Assembly: GCA_949358305.1 (NCBI GenBank)
Contig: OX442314.1
Span: 60,769,369 to 60,833,368 of the forward strand
Origin: Strigamia acuminata
Taxonomy: Eukaryota; Arthropoda; Chilopoda; Geophilomorpha; Linotaeniidae
DNA length: 64,000 bases
Direction: 5' to 3'
The notes beneath the pieces were generated by a model. The model was given only the letters and a program-made list of their open reading frames with translations, was not told the DNA's origin and did no database searches. This document shows, piece after piece, positions 1 to 7,468 of this stretch. How positions within the stretch are numbered: the first letter of the stretch is position 1; every line of letters begins with the position of its first letter. The position numbers were made by a program, and so were the translations under genes.

Positions 1-1
1 T

Positions 2-325
2 ACTTCAAACGGCACCGAAATATCCACGATTCCGACAAAAGCTGAAATAAACGAAAATGTAGAATTTCACTCGGAAGCCACGCCGTTTCCATGTCGACTC
101 AAAGATATGGTTAAAAGAAAGAAGAAAATGTTTTTAGCCATGAAAACATTAAAAGATAAACAAAACAACTCACCCGTTGATTTGTACAAGTTTGTTTATT
201 TTCAAAAACCAAAGTTTAATCTTCAAACCGAGAGTGAACTTTGTATTCCACCCTTTGAGCGTACCCAGCTCAAAAATCAACTCTGTGACGCAGAGCTTGA
301 TCAATCACCGTCTAGTAAACGTTAA
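2..325 (+). CDS. C-terminal end of an unassigned reading frame, cut by the window edge
   Basis: The frame is open from base 2 to a TAA at 323-325, about 107 residues, and continues to the left of the window. The first internal ATG is at 107. The visible part is lysine-rich in the middle (a KRKKK run) and shows no recognised domain. It lies upstream of another unassigned frame and of a polypurine tract and LTR, so by position it is probably the 3' end of a retroelement ORF (pol or a third ORF). That is inference from context only. It contains short perfect inverted repeats (for example TTTGAGC paired with GCTCAAA around 255-275) like the rest of this element. Confidence 0.35.
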   Translation, partial: TSNGTEISTIPTKAEINENVEFHSEATPFPCRLKDMVKRKKKMFLAMKTLKDKQNNSPVDLYKFVYFQKPKFNLQTESELCIPPFERTQLKNQLCDAELDQSPSSKR

Positions 326-510
326 GCATACGGTGATAATTAGTGACGTCATATCGTGTCACTAACATAATTCCTCTACTCCGATGATTGGATTATTCCA
401 CTTTTCGAAGTAGCGCGCTTCCGACAACTAGTATTGAGACTCGCGTCCCGTGAAAAAGAAGAAAAACCTTACTTAAAATCTCGATTTCAAGCGATACTGA
501 AACAGTTTCG
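326..510. other. Non-coding gap between two frames of the hairpin-rich element
   Basis: No supported reading frame. It holds a perfect 8-bp inverted repeat, TTAGTGAC (340-347) with GTCACTAA (358-365), and shorter ones further on. It probably separates two ORFs of the same retroelement. Confidence 0.4.
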
Positions 511-2409
511 ATGTCCGATAGACGTAAATCGGGAAAAGGGCGCCTAACGGGAAAGAAATCCCGTAGCCCGACAAAGACTGACCAGAGTCAGGAGCCACAA
601 TCTGATTTATTAAATCAGATTGCCTTAGGAGGACAAGTGATTACCACTTTGAGCCGTTTCCCGTCCCGAAGAGCGCAGACAGCAGCCGCTCAAATAGCAG
701 CTCAAGTTGCCGCCAAACGTCAACTTGCCGCGGAGCACGAAGCTCGCGAATCCCTTCCGTTTTGTTGGCTTTTGTTCTCCGAGATTTGTGATATGCAATT
801 GATTATTGATGTTACACATGTTTGATTTGTAATTATTTATGATTTTATAGTTTATTATCATGTAAACATTGATGTATCAATTGGGTTACCGTAGTTGGAG
901 TTGTTTTTTAACTGCTTAGCAACTGTTGTTTTTACTTGTTCTCTTGTTGTTGATTTTTCTCCATGCTTGCATGAGATGATTAAATCTTGTTCTTTTACTC
1001 ACTTTTGGCCTGGAATTTGTTCATCAATCCATACTTTTAACACGTTTTACGGAGAAGAAGTGGTTGAAGTCCCGTCGTCATCTTCTACCGACCCGATTGA
1101 CATGGACGACGCAGCCGTGGCTTCCTCAGATCGTTCCACGTTCCGAAAGCTGAAAAAAGCAGCCGCTCGAGCCACCGCCAAACAGCGACTGATTGATGAG
1201 CAAGAGGCTCAAGAAGAACTTCTGTTCTTCGAGGAAAAGTTGGGGATGCCGTTGCTGCATCGACCTCTTCCAGGAGAGGGTTGTCTAGTTACCGACCAGG
1301 ACTCGTCCACATCTAGCAACGAGACTGATGAACAGGACGTAATGGAGGTTTATCAGTCAGACCCGTCCTCATCTTCGCTCCACGACATGGAGCGACCAGA
1401 TTCTCCGTCCGCACGTCCCGAATCAAGACAAGGACCAATCGCTGGATCATCGAACATACCAGCAACCGCCGACATCAGCGAGTGGGAACGAAACGCACCA
1501 CCAATGTGTCGCGGAGAGTGGCCCAACCTTTCGTCACGTCCCGCTTCACCGACTCCAGCTCGAAGTCGTTCGCCAACGCCGCCTTTAGATAAGACTTTGG
1601 ACTCAGACTCATCGTTTGAGTCGTTCCAAGATGATGGGGAAAAACTGGAATATGTCCCCGAAATTCCTATTCCTCCCTACGCAGTGCGTAACATGATTGG
1701 TAACACTGCCACCAATTTTAGTGTGCCCATACCAGAGCACACTAATCATCCGAAAGGAGACTTTGAAAGTATGGCACCCGAGCCATACTTTGACGAATTC
1801 TTCAGAGCTCACTGGGAACGCTGCGAGCTGTACCCAATGCAGATACAGCATGAAATGCTGCCTGAGCTCGATTCTTACCAGAGAGCTCAAATAGTAGAAG
1901 CCATTAAAGATTGGCAGTGAGTGGCAGGAAAAATCAGCCACTTGGAGATTAGTGATATTCATCATCACATGTTGAACCAGCTACAACGCGAACTGGTTCC
2001 GGGGTTAACCCATCTGCTATTCCCCGGTGTGTTCACCTCACACAAGCAAGCGTTGGCCGCGGCCTCGTACTTGTGGTCGTCACCAATGGGTTTAGCCCCA
2101 GAGTACCTAGATGCGTGGTACTCGATCCGTTTGGACCCACCAGCGGTGCGTTCCGAGTTGGTGCGCCAGATGATGGCCCGCGGAGAAAGGCCATATGACG
2201 CAGGAGTTCGTCTACAACGAGAGTGGGCCTACACGCCCACTCCACAACAGGAACGCGCAAGAGCTCGACCTGCCGGAGCTCCACTTCCGCCTGCCACGCG
2301 AGCGACTGCCGCTGCATCGCTCGGCGCCTTGAAGGAAGCGCAAAAGTCGCCAAAGACTTTACCCGGCATCGGCCGAGCACAAGTTCGGCGCCCCCGACCC
2401 AAGCATTAA
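511..2409 (+). pseudogene. Unassigned 3' ORF of a hairpin-rich LTR retroelement, split by a solo LTR and an in-frame TGA
   Basis: Starts at ATG 511 and runs in one frame through 511-762 and 1048-1920, then past a TGA (1918-1920) through 1921-2406 to TAA 2407-2409. The LTR inserted at 763-1042 plus its 5-bp duplication is 285 bp, a multiple of three, so the frame is the same on both sides, but the insert itself brings stops. The product would be about 540 residues. It has a basic Ser/Arg/Lys N-terminus, Ala/Gln-rich segments, a Ser/Asp/Glu-rich and Pro-rich centre and a more globular-looking C-terminus. I recognise no family: no protease, reverse transcriptase, integrase or zinc knuckle is visible. 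It sits just before a polypurine tract and LTR, so its place is that of a third (post-pol) ORF. The TGA falls in CAGTGAGT, which also looks like a splice donor, so readthrough, splicing or simple decay are all possible. Confidence 0.5.
763..1042. mobile_element. Solo LTR (family X), 280 bp, inserted in the 511-2409 frame
   Basis: Begins TGTTGGC and ends TTTTAACA (TG...CA). It is flanked by the perfect 5-bp duplication CGTTT at 758-762 and 1043-1047. A related but diverged copy lies at 59657-59991, with the shared blocks GTTCTCCGAGAT, CTCCATGCTTGCATG and a conserved 3' end. No internal coding region or second LTR is present, which fits LTR-LTR recombination leaving a solo LTR. Confidence 0.85.
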
Positions 2410-2523
2410 AGGTCTTGGGGGTGAGGAGAAGAAAAAAGACATTTTATATTTTCTCGTTTCTTTTACTTCTCTTATTCTTTCCTTTTTATTATTCGTTTTT
2501 TGTAAATCTCGTAAGATTTGAAT
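2410..2523 (+). other. 3' untranslated stretch before the polypurine tract
   Basis: T-rich sequence after the TAA at 2407-2409. It contains a 6-bp inverted repeat, AAATCT...AGATTT, near its end. No reading frame is supported. Confidence 0.4.
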
Positions 2524-2538
2524 AAAAAGGGGGGGAAA
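2524..2538 (+). other. Polypurine tract (plus-strand primer)
   Basis: An uninterrupted purine run of A, G and A (5 A, 7 G, 3 A) ends directly at the TG start of the LTR at 2539, the standard position of a retroelement polypurine tract. Confidence 0.75.
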
Positions 2539-2539
2539 T

Positions 2540-2935
2540 GTGGTGACCCTGAGTCACTTTTATTTAATTCAATGTGTGTTTATTAATAAAAAGAGTCACC
2601 ACGAAAGAAGTTGTATTTGCATTTTATTTTGGTAATATTTGTGTTTGGCACACGCCAAACAGTTACATAATTTAGGGGAGAAAATCCTCCCCTAACACGG
2701 CTAACCCCAATATTGTGTGGGGTGAGGCGTTAATTAACCGCTTAGTGAGGCGAAATCCTTTGTCTCACTAAATTACAACGTCCGCGCAGCATCCGCTGCG
2801 CATATTTGAAGCGTGCCTGGCACACGCCACCCTTCCCATAGCCAACGGTTATGGTGCAATAATAACGGCTTTTGGCGCAACAAAATCCTTTGTTGTGCCA
2901 AAATTAGTAATCTGCACATATTTCGTGCGCAGATT
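2540..2935 (+). other. Stem-loop array I in the LTR (U3 side)
   Basis: Consecutive inverted repeats: GTGGTGAC (2540-2547/2595-2602); GTTTGGC loop ACAC (2643-2649/2654-2660); TTAGGGGAG loop AAAATC (2672-2680/2687-2695); TTAGTGAG (2742-2749/2764-2771); GCGCAGC loop ATCC (2784-2790/2795-2801); GTGCC (2813-2817/2819-2823); CCATAGCC loop AAC (2836-2843/2847-2854, one G-T pair); a 15-bp stem with loop ATCC (2870-2884/2889-2903, one G-T pair); AATCTGC (2909-2915/2929-2935). The apical sequence ATCC or AAATCC recurs in several of them. They lie immediately upstream of the TATA-like site, so they could act in DNA (protein binding, cruciform) or in read-through RNA. Confidence 0.75.
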
Positions 2936-2944
2936 TCGAGAGTG

Positions 2945-2951
2945 CATAAAA
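2945..2951 (+). promoter_or_regulatory. Possible TATA box of the LTR promoter
   Basis: CATAAAA within GTGCATAAAACC, at a plausible U3 position just after stem-loop array I. Only a motif match. Confidence 0.3.
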
Positions 2952-3067
2952 CCCCAACAACACCAACAACAAACAACCCAAATGATCATCACTGAAGAAC
3001 TTCAAACAAAAGGATTCCAAGTGCTGACCGGGTTTATACGTTTCTGTGAGTTGAGAGACATTGCTGT

Positions 3068-3091
3068 TTCCACTGAATAAATTCGGTGGAA
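3068..3091 (+). promoter_or_regulatory. Hairpin presenting an AATAAA poly(A) signal
   Basis: TTCCACTGAA (3068-3077) pairs with TTCGGTGGAA (3082-3091), 10 bp including one G-T pair, loop TAAA. The hexamer AATAAA spans 3076-3081 at the apex. A poly(A) signal held in a hairpin is used by some retroviral LTRs to control processing; that role here is inference. Confidence 0.4.
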
Positions 3092-3234
3092 CCAGCCACA
3101 TTTGCGTACAGAACACGAATTTCGGGTAACGCCCGAGAAACTCCGCTCACCCGCCGCCGTCGAGTCGCGTTGACTTGTTCCGTGATTCGCCTCCGTCGAT
3201 CGAGCAACCCGTCGCCGTCAACCATCGTGAGAAG

Positions 3235-3452
3235 ACAGTGAACCACCTGCGAGCTTTACTCCGGAGTTCACTGTTCCATCGCCATCGTACGAGCGAAGGA
3301 AATTTTGTTCCCGCTCGTTGTTGATTATTGTGAGAGCGCCATCGAGTTTACTCTGGTACTCTCATTGTCGTCGTCAACGGCAAAACTTCTCGTAGAGAAC
3401 CATCGCCGATATTCGTAAGCCACCTGCGAGCTTTACTCCGGAGCTTACGAAT
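3235..3452 (+). other. Three stem-loops with a shared 22-nt loop and unrelated stems
   Basis: Stem 1 ACAGTGAAC (3235-3243) / GTTCACTGT (3266-3274); stem 2 TGAGAG (3331-3336) / CTCTCA (3359-3364); stem 3 ATTCGTAAGC (3411-3420) / GCTTACGAAT (3443-3452). Each encloses exactly 22 nt. Loops 1 (3244-3265) and 3 (3421-3442) are identical, starting CACCTGCGAG and ending CTCCGGA. Loop 2 (3337-3358) is clearly related. All three loops can form an inner CC..GAG/CTC..GG pairing. A further hairpin, ACGAGCG (3289-3295) / CGCTCGT (3312-3318), lies between 1 and 2. Loop conservation with fully complementary but different stems is the pattern of a selected RNA structure. Confidence 0.75.
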
Positions 3453-3472
3453 AGAAAGTCATCGTTTTCATC

Positions 3473-3621
3473 GAGAAATAATATTTCTCAGGCGAGTCCG
3501 ACTCGCCATTTTCCGAGCGCAACAAACGCCGTTTGTTGCGCGCCAAACACTCGCGCCCAACGATCAACCGCCGTCGTTGGCGCCTTTCCTTTGTTTCAAG
3601 TGAGTGTAATCGCTCACTTGA
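3473..3621 (+). other. Stem-loop array II in the LTR (R/U5 side)
   Basis: Back-to-back perfect hairpins: GAGAAAT loop AAT (3473-3479/3483-3489); GGCGAGT loop CCG (3491-3497/3501-3507); GCGCAACAAAC loop GCC (3517-3527/3531-3541, 11 bp); GCGCC-AACGA with one bulge (3553-3563/3574-3583); TCAAGTGAG (3596-3604/3613-3621, 9 bp). The 11-bp stem shares GCGCAACAAA with the 15-bp hairpin of array I. Confidence 0.75.
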
Positions 3622-3914
3622 CTCATTTCTCACTCATTTTCTCTTCCCTTCCCTAGTCTTAACCGCTATTTCATTTAAATCTCTCTTTATAATTGTTTAT
3701 TATATTCCGGATAATTATTATTGTAATTTTCGCACAAATAAAACATTTTTGTATTTTATTCAATTCAAACTGTCGTTTTCCTTTCATAAAATTACCCCTA
3801 GACACCACACAGGCAACCGAGTATAAGGCCTATAAACGGCATCTCAATTGCGAACCACTCCAAACAAGGTACGTATTTGTTTTAGAGTGGAAAGCCCGGA
3901 GGAATCGCAACACT

Positions 3915-3932
3915 TGGGGGCCCGGCCGGGAT
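3915..3932 (+). other. Primer-binding site, tRNA-Pro type
   Basis: TGGGGGCCCGGCCGGGAT resembles the 18-nt site complementary to tRNA-Pro 3' ends used by several retroviruses, with a few differences. It starts two bases after the LTR end at 3912. The similarity is from memory of the tRNA-Pro site and was not checked against the host tRNA. Confidence 0.6.
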
Positions 3933-4866
3933 TTATTTGAATAATTCATTATTTAACGTTAAATTTCGACAGTTTAAAAAATTTACCCACCTACTTGTCT
4001 TTCTTCCTCATCTTTCTTCCTCTTTACTAACAAAATGGAATCTTCTCCAAAAGTTAAGATGCCACGAGGAAGACCAGCTAAGAAGAGAATGGCCGAAACA
4101 CCTTCGACCATTATCCAGTCAACTAGCCAGACAAAAAATGATATTTTGACTGGAAATACAAAGCAGGCTCGATACGACTTAAAATCAAGTCCGCCAAAAA
4201 CAACACAGAGTGCGCCGCACTCATGGCTCATGCTGCCGTCCGCGCGAGGCGTAGAGTCGCCTCCTCCCGTGGCATGCAACCCCAAACCAATAACAGTCAC
4301 ATCGTCAACTGTTACGAGTGTTGTAAAACCACTCGACGACCAACCTGAACTTAATATTCCAACTATGAATAGTTGTTGCGAGTCAGTGATGGTCGAAGTA
4401 GATCGAAATGGTTTACAAGTGATGCACTGGAAAAAAAATCAGATTTACTCACTTGTAAAGAATTGTAAATATATAGGTAGATGGATTTTACAAGTTTGTA
4501 AATTAGATTTACAAACAATTGAAAATAAGTCTTTTCCAAACATATTTTCAATCTGGAAAGAGACCATTTCCGTGACTTTTTTTACAATCACTTTACAAAC
4601 ATTTTCAATTGTGTAATTATAAAATTTCATAATATATTTCCAATCTATTTCCAATATATTTCCAATATATTTCCAATAAAAAATCTACTACCCTCCATTT
4701 TGAAAAATTTAAATACATGAACTCAATTTTTTTTTTTAAACTGTTTGATTTTGTTTTCAAACACCATTCAACAATTAGTTTTTATTGATTTGATCACAAT
4801 TTGCATTTTTATTAACAGTTTTATTTAAATTTATTTTAATCTTATAGTTTTCTTTTTTCTTACCTT

Positions 4867-4938
4867 GACCTCTGCTGGAATTGAACCTGGGACCCTTCGT
4901 TCTAAAGCCCACTGCCCTATCCACTAGGCTAGTATGGC
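4867..4938 (-). pseudogene. Degenerate tRNA-like sequence with Pol III box A and box B
   Basis: On the minus strand, TAGCCTAGTGG (4931-4921) fits box A and GGTTCAATTCC (4887-4877) fits box B exactly, at tRNA-like spacing. The D arm pairs. The anticodon, T and acceptor stems are mostly mismatched, so it is not a working tRNA. It may be the head of a tRNA-derived SINE or a tRNA fragment captured by the surrounding DNA transposon. No SINE body was recognised. Confidence 0.55.
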
Positions 4939-5040
4939 TTGTAATAGTTTAATGCATAACTTCCTATAAATAGTAACTTCTTTGTTAAATAATCTATTTG
5001 AGATTCATTGTATTAAAAATACAATCAATCTCACATTGAT

Positions 5041-5093
5041 TACCGTCGATGAAACAATCCGACTCCTGGAGTCGGATTGTTTCATCGACGGTA
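5041..5093. repeat. Perfect 26-bp inverted repeat with a 1-nt centre
   Basis: 5041-5066 is the exact reverse complement of 5068-5093, with a single T between. Part of the arm (CGTTTCATCGAC) is repeated directly right after it (5094-5105). It lies in the middle of the CACTG transposon. Confidence 0.9.
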
Positions 5094-7384
5094 CGTTTCA
5101 TCGACACGAATTTTTCCGTCCCTGCGCCCTGATTGGCCCGATTTCATATTGTCCATGTCGGTTCGAAATTGGACCGTTTTATACATTATTTTATCTTCTG
5201 AGTTGAAATTTGATACAATTTTATTGTTCCTGACTGTATTTTACCTTGTTCTTGTTACATTTCAGATATTTAAATGTTACATTTAAATTTCAGGTATTTT
5301 CTTGCTTTTACATTATTTTTACAATCATTGTGAAATGAAGTTTACAATACATATCCATCCAAAAGAAAATTGATTGGAAACAACATTTCAAACAACAGAT
5401 TTACAACTAATTGAAAATATGACTTTTCATCTCTAGGATTTACTACCCATTTTCAGAAGTTTGGAAATATATAAATATTTCCAACATATTTCCAAAAAAT
5501 TTCCGCATCATAGTAAATTCAACTTTTCCATATAAATTTTCAACTTAGAAATGTTTGGAAATATGCTTTTTTTTCCAGTGATGTGGCCAAAGGAGATTAG
5601 TCCCACATCATCATCTCCTTCGCCTACACTTGGTGAAGAACCACCTGATTTATGCGAAAATTCAGATGAAGGAATTTCAAACTCTTTCGAGTATGTCATT
5701 CCGACAAACTCATTGTGCGAGCAAAACGTGCTCCACAAAAATAAATTGAATCAACAAATGACTGTAGATAAAGCACCTGATTCAACGGAATCAGCCTGCA
5801 GTCTTGATAAAAAAGAGACTACTAAAAATAGTCCACCTGTTGAGTTTAAGCAACATAATGCTGAACTCAATCAACAATACGCCGAGGCGCGTATTCAAAA
5901 TCCAGAAGTTAGTCAGGAGACTAAAAAAGAATCGAATGTGCTTCAATCTGAACAAAAATTAGAATTAGCACATAGAAAACTGCAAATTGCAACTGAAAAT
6001 TTGAAAGTTGCAAGAGAAAGATTGAAAATTGCCAATTCGAATGCACAAATGGCTGCAACCAATTTACAAGTGGTGCAGCAGGCAAATACAAGATTTCTCG
6101 CTCGCCTAACAGCGATTGATGAGGCTGATCGACTCACGAGACGACAGTCTACCAGGGGTCGCCCACCAAAGGCTAATTTAGTTAACAAGGCCCCTGAAAC
6201 CAAAAGTTCCTGCGCCGCTTCTGCAAACACCCAAGCGATAGCTAACCAGGAACCAACGAAAAGCAAAGATGATATTTTTGTACAATCTACACAAATATCC
6301 TCAAAAGGTGCTCAAAACTCACCTTTGACAGTCAATCTAAATTGGTCTGATTTTTCAATTGAAAATCAGATGGACTTATCAGATAGTGACGAATCACTAA
6401 ACGAATGTAATATTCGTAAAAAATCAGCTACCACGCTACGAGATAATGCTACACGCAGAATCTTGAAGAATTTAGATCGTTTGAGTGAAATCGGTGATAA
6501 CTTAACCGATATCCTGAATTCACCTATTCCAGAAACCGCCGACCATCCAGAGTCGTCTGACGACTTGCCCGGTAGACAATTAAATCAAGAAAGTCAATCC
6601 GACATTATTGATTTAATAAAAAATAACGGCAACCTTCAGGTAACCGTTAACTGTTCAAATCAAGAGGAAGTGACCGGTAGAGATTGTCACTTAATAAAGG
6701 ACTATGACTCACCCGAGTTACTTAACTACCCGATTCAATCAAATGAAAATTTGAATGAATTTTCCATTGCAAAAGACTCCTCACTGTTAAGACAGAGAAG
6801 TCAGCCTAGAGTTAGGATACGTAAAAAAGGTGTAGAAGAACCGAAATTCGAACTTTTTTATACTGATCAAGAAATCAGTATTCTTAAACAAGCTGATCAA
6901 CATGAAGATTTTATTCTTCGCAAAATTGACAGCTATGCATCTGTGAACTGGACACATAATCGAATCAACGAAAAATTCATTCGTTGGGATCAAATATCGC
7001 CACCCCTCTTTAATGGAGAATGGCAGATTGGATCCAATTTTCTGGATATGATCCTGAAAATAGCCCAGAAATATGGCTGTGGACCTCAAGACACGCTTAC
7101 AAAATTAATACCCCTTGATGGGAGAAGCCCGAGATTGGTTCAGGAGAAAGAGATTTACAAATTGGAATGAATTTGTAAGAGAATTTATGTACACATTCGG
7201 AGAACTGTACGAAGACGCCCTCTCACGTTGGAACAAATTAAAACAAGAGCAAGGAGAAGGGCTGCGCTCTTACCTACGTCGTACAGAAGAAATACTGTTG
7301 CAAATAGCTCAGCAACCTGACGATGCAACAGTTGACATGAAATTCCGGAATGGATTAACATATTACTTCTATCAAGCTGCATCA

Positions 7385-7468
7385 GTGTAAAAATCAGCAC
7401 TTTTTCACTTTTTCCATAGTTTATTTAATGGCCGTCAGCACTCTTTCACTTCTTGCATAGTTTTTCAA
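7385..7468 (+). repeat. 84-bp block S, copy 1
   Basis: Starts GTGTAAAAATCAGCAC. It is itself two diverged copies of a 43-bp unit (CAGCACTTTTTCAC... and CAGCACTCTTTCAC...). Nine copies occur in the satellite domain. This one is fused to the end of the gag frame at the shared TATCAAGCTGCATCAG (7370-7385). Confidence 0.85.

Larger units (their letters stand above)
2539..3912 (+). mobile_element. Long terminal repeat of the hairpin-rich retroelement (about 1.37 kb)
   Basis: Starts TGTGGTGA right after a polypurine tract and ends TCGCAACA, two bases before a tRNA-Pro-like primer site. The ends are imperfect inverted repeats (6 of 8). Only one copy is in the window, so the borders rest on these signals and not on an LTR pair. 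It has a polypurine tract on its left and a primer site on its right. It therefore serves as the 3' LTR of the element ending at 2538 and as the 5' LTR of the one whose gag follows, so either two elements share one LTR or a tandem array has formed. It contains two dense blocks of stem-loops, a TATA-like site and an AATAAA in a hairpin loop. Confidence 0.65.
4425..5580. mobile_element. Non-autonomous DNA transposon with CACTG termini (copy 1)
   Basis: Ends are perfect inverted repeats: CACTGGAAAAAAAA at 4425 and its reverse complement ending at 5580. The 3-bp duplication ATG flanks it (4422-4424 and 5581-5583). The subterminal regions are full of short TTTACAA and TTTCCAA/TTGGAAA motifs in both orientations. 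CAC ends, 3-bp TSDs and subterminal repeats fit the CACTA/EnSpm (CMC) group. No transposase frame is present, so it is non-autonomous. Its centre carries a tRNA-like sequence and a 53-nt palindrome. A second member with the same end design is at 61767-63053. Confidence 0.8.
4035..7390 (+). pseudogene. gag: gag of the hairpin-rich Ty3/gypsy-like element, interrupted and frameshifted
   Basis: ATG 4035 opens a frame that runs to 4424, is broken by the DNA transposon 4425-5580, and resumes in the same frame at 5584 to a stop at 7168-7170. Removing the insert with its ATG duplication (1,159 bp) keeps the frame. A second frame, 7115-7390, carries the recognisable Gag capsid segment: GEARDWF, then NEFVREFMYTF and a Leu/Arg/Glu-rich helix, as in the retrotransposon gag family. 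It is offset by one frame, so a single indel lies near 7100-7118. The N-terminal part has AT-hook-like motifs (PRGRPAKKR near 4065 and TRGRPPK near 6155) and a long predicted coiled coil (about 5940-6110). The frame ends at TAA 7388-7390 where satellite begins, so nucleocapsid and pol are missing. An inverted partial copy with the same frameshift is at 23219-24451. Confidence 0.7.

Noticed and set aside
4035-4616. The 193-codon frame at the start of gag as a complete small gene
   Set aside because: Its last third reads into the CACTG transposon. The true frame continues after the insertion at 5584.
4867-4938. Functional tRNA gene
   Set aside because: The internal promoter boxes are good, but the acceptor, anticodon and T stems do not pair.
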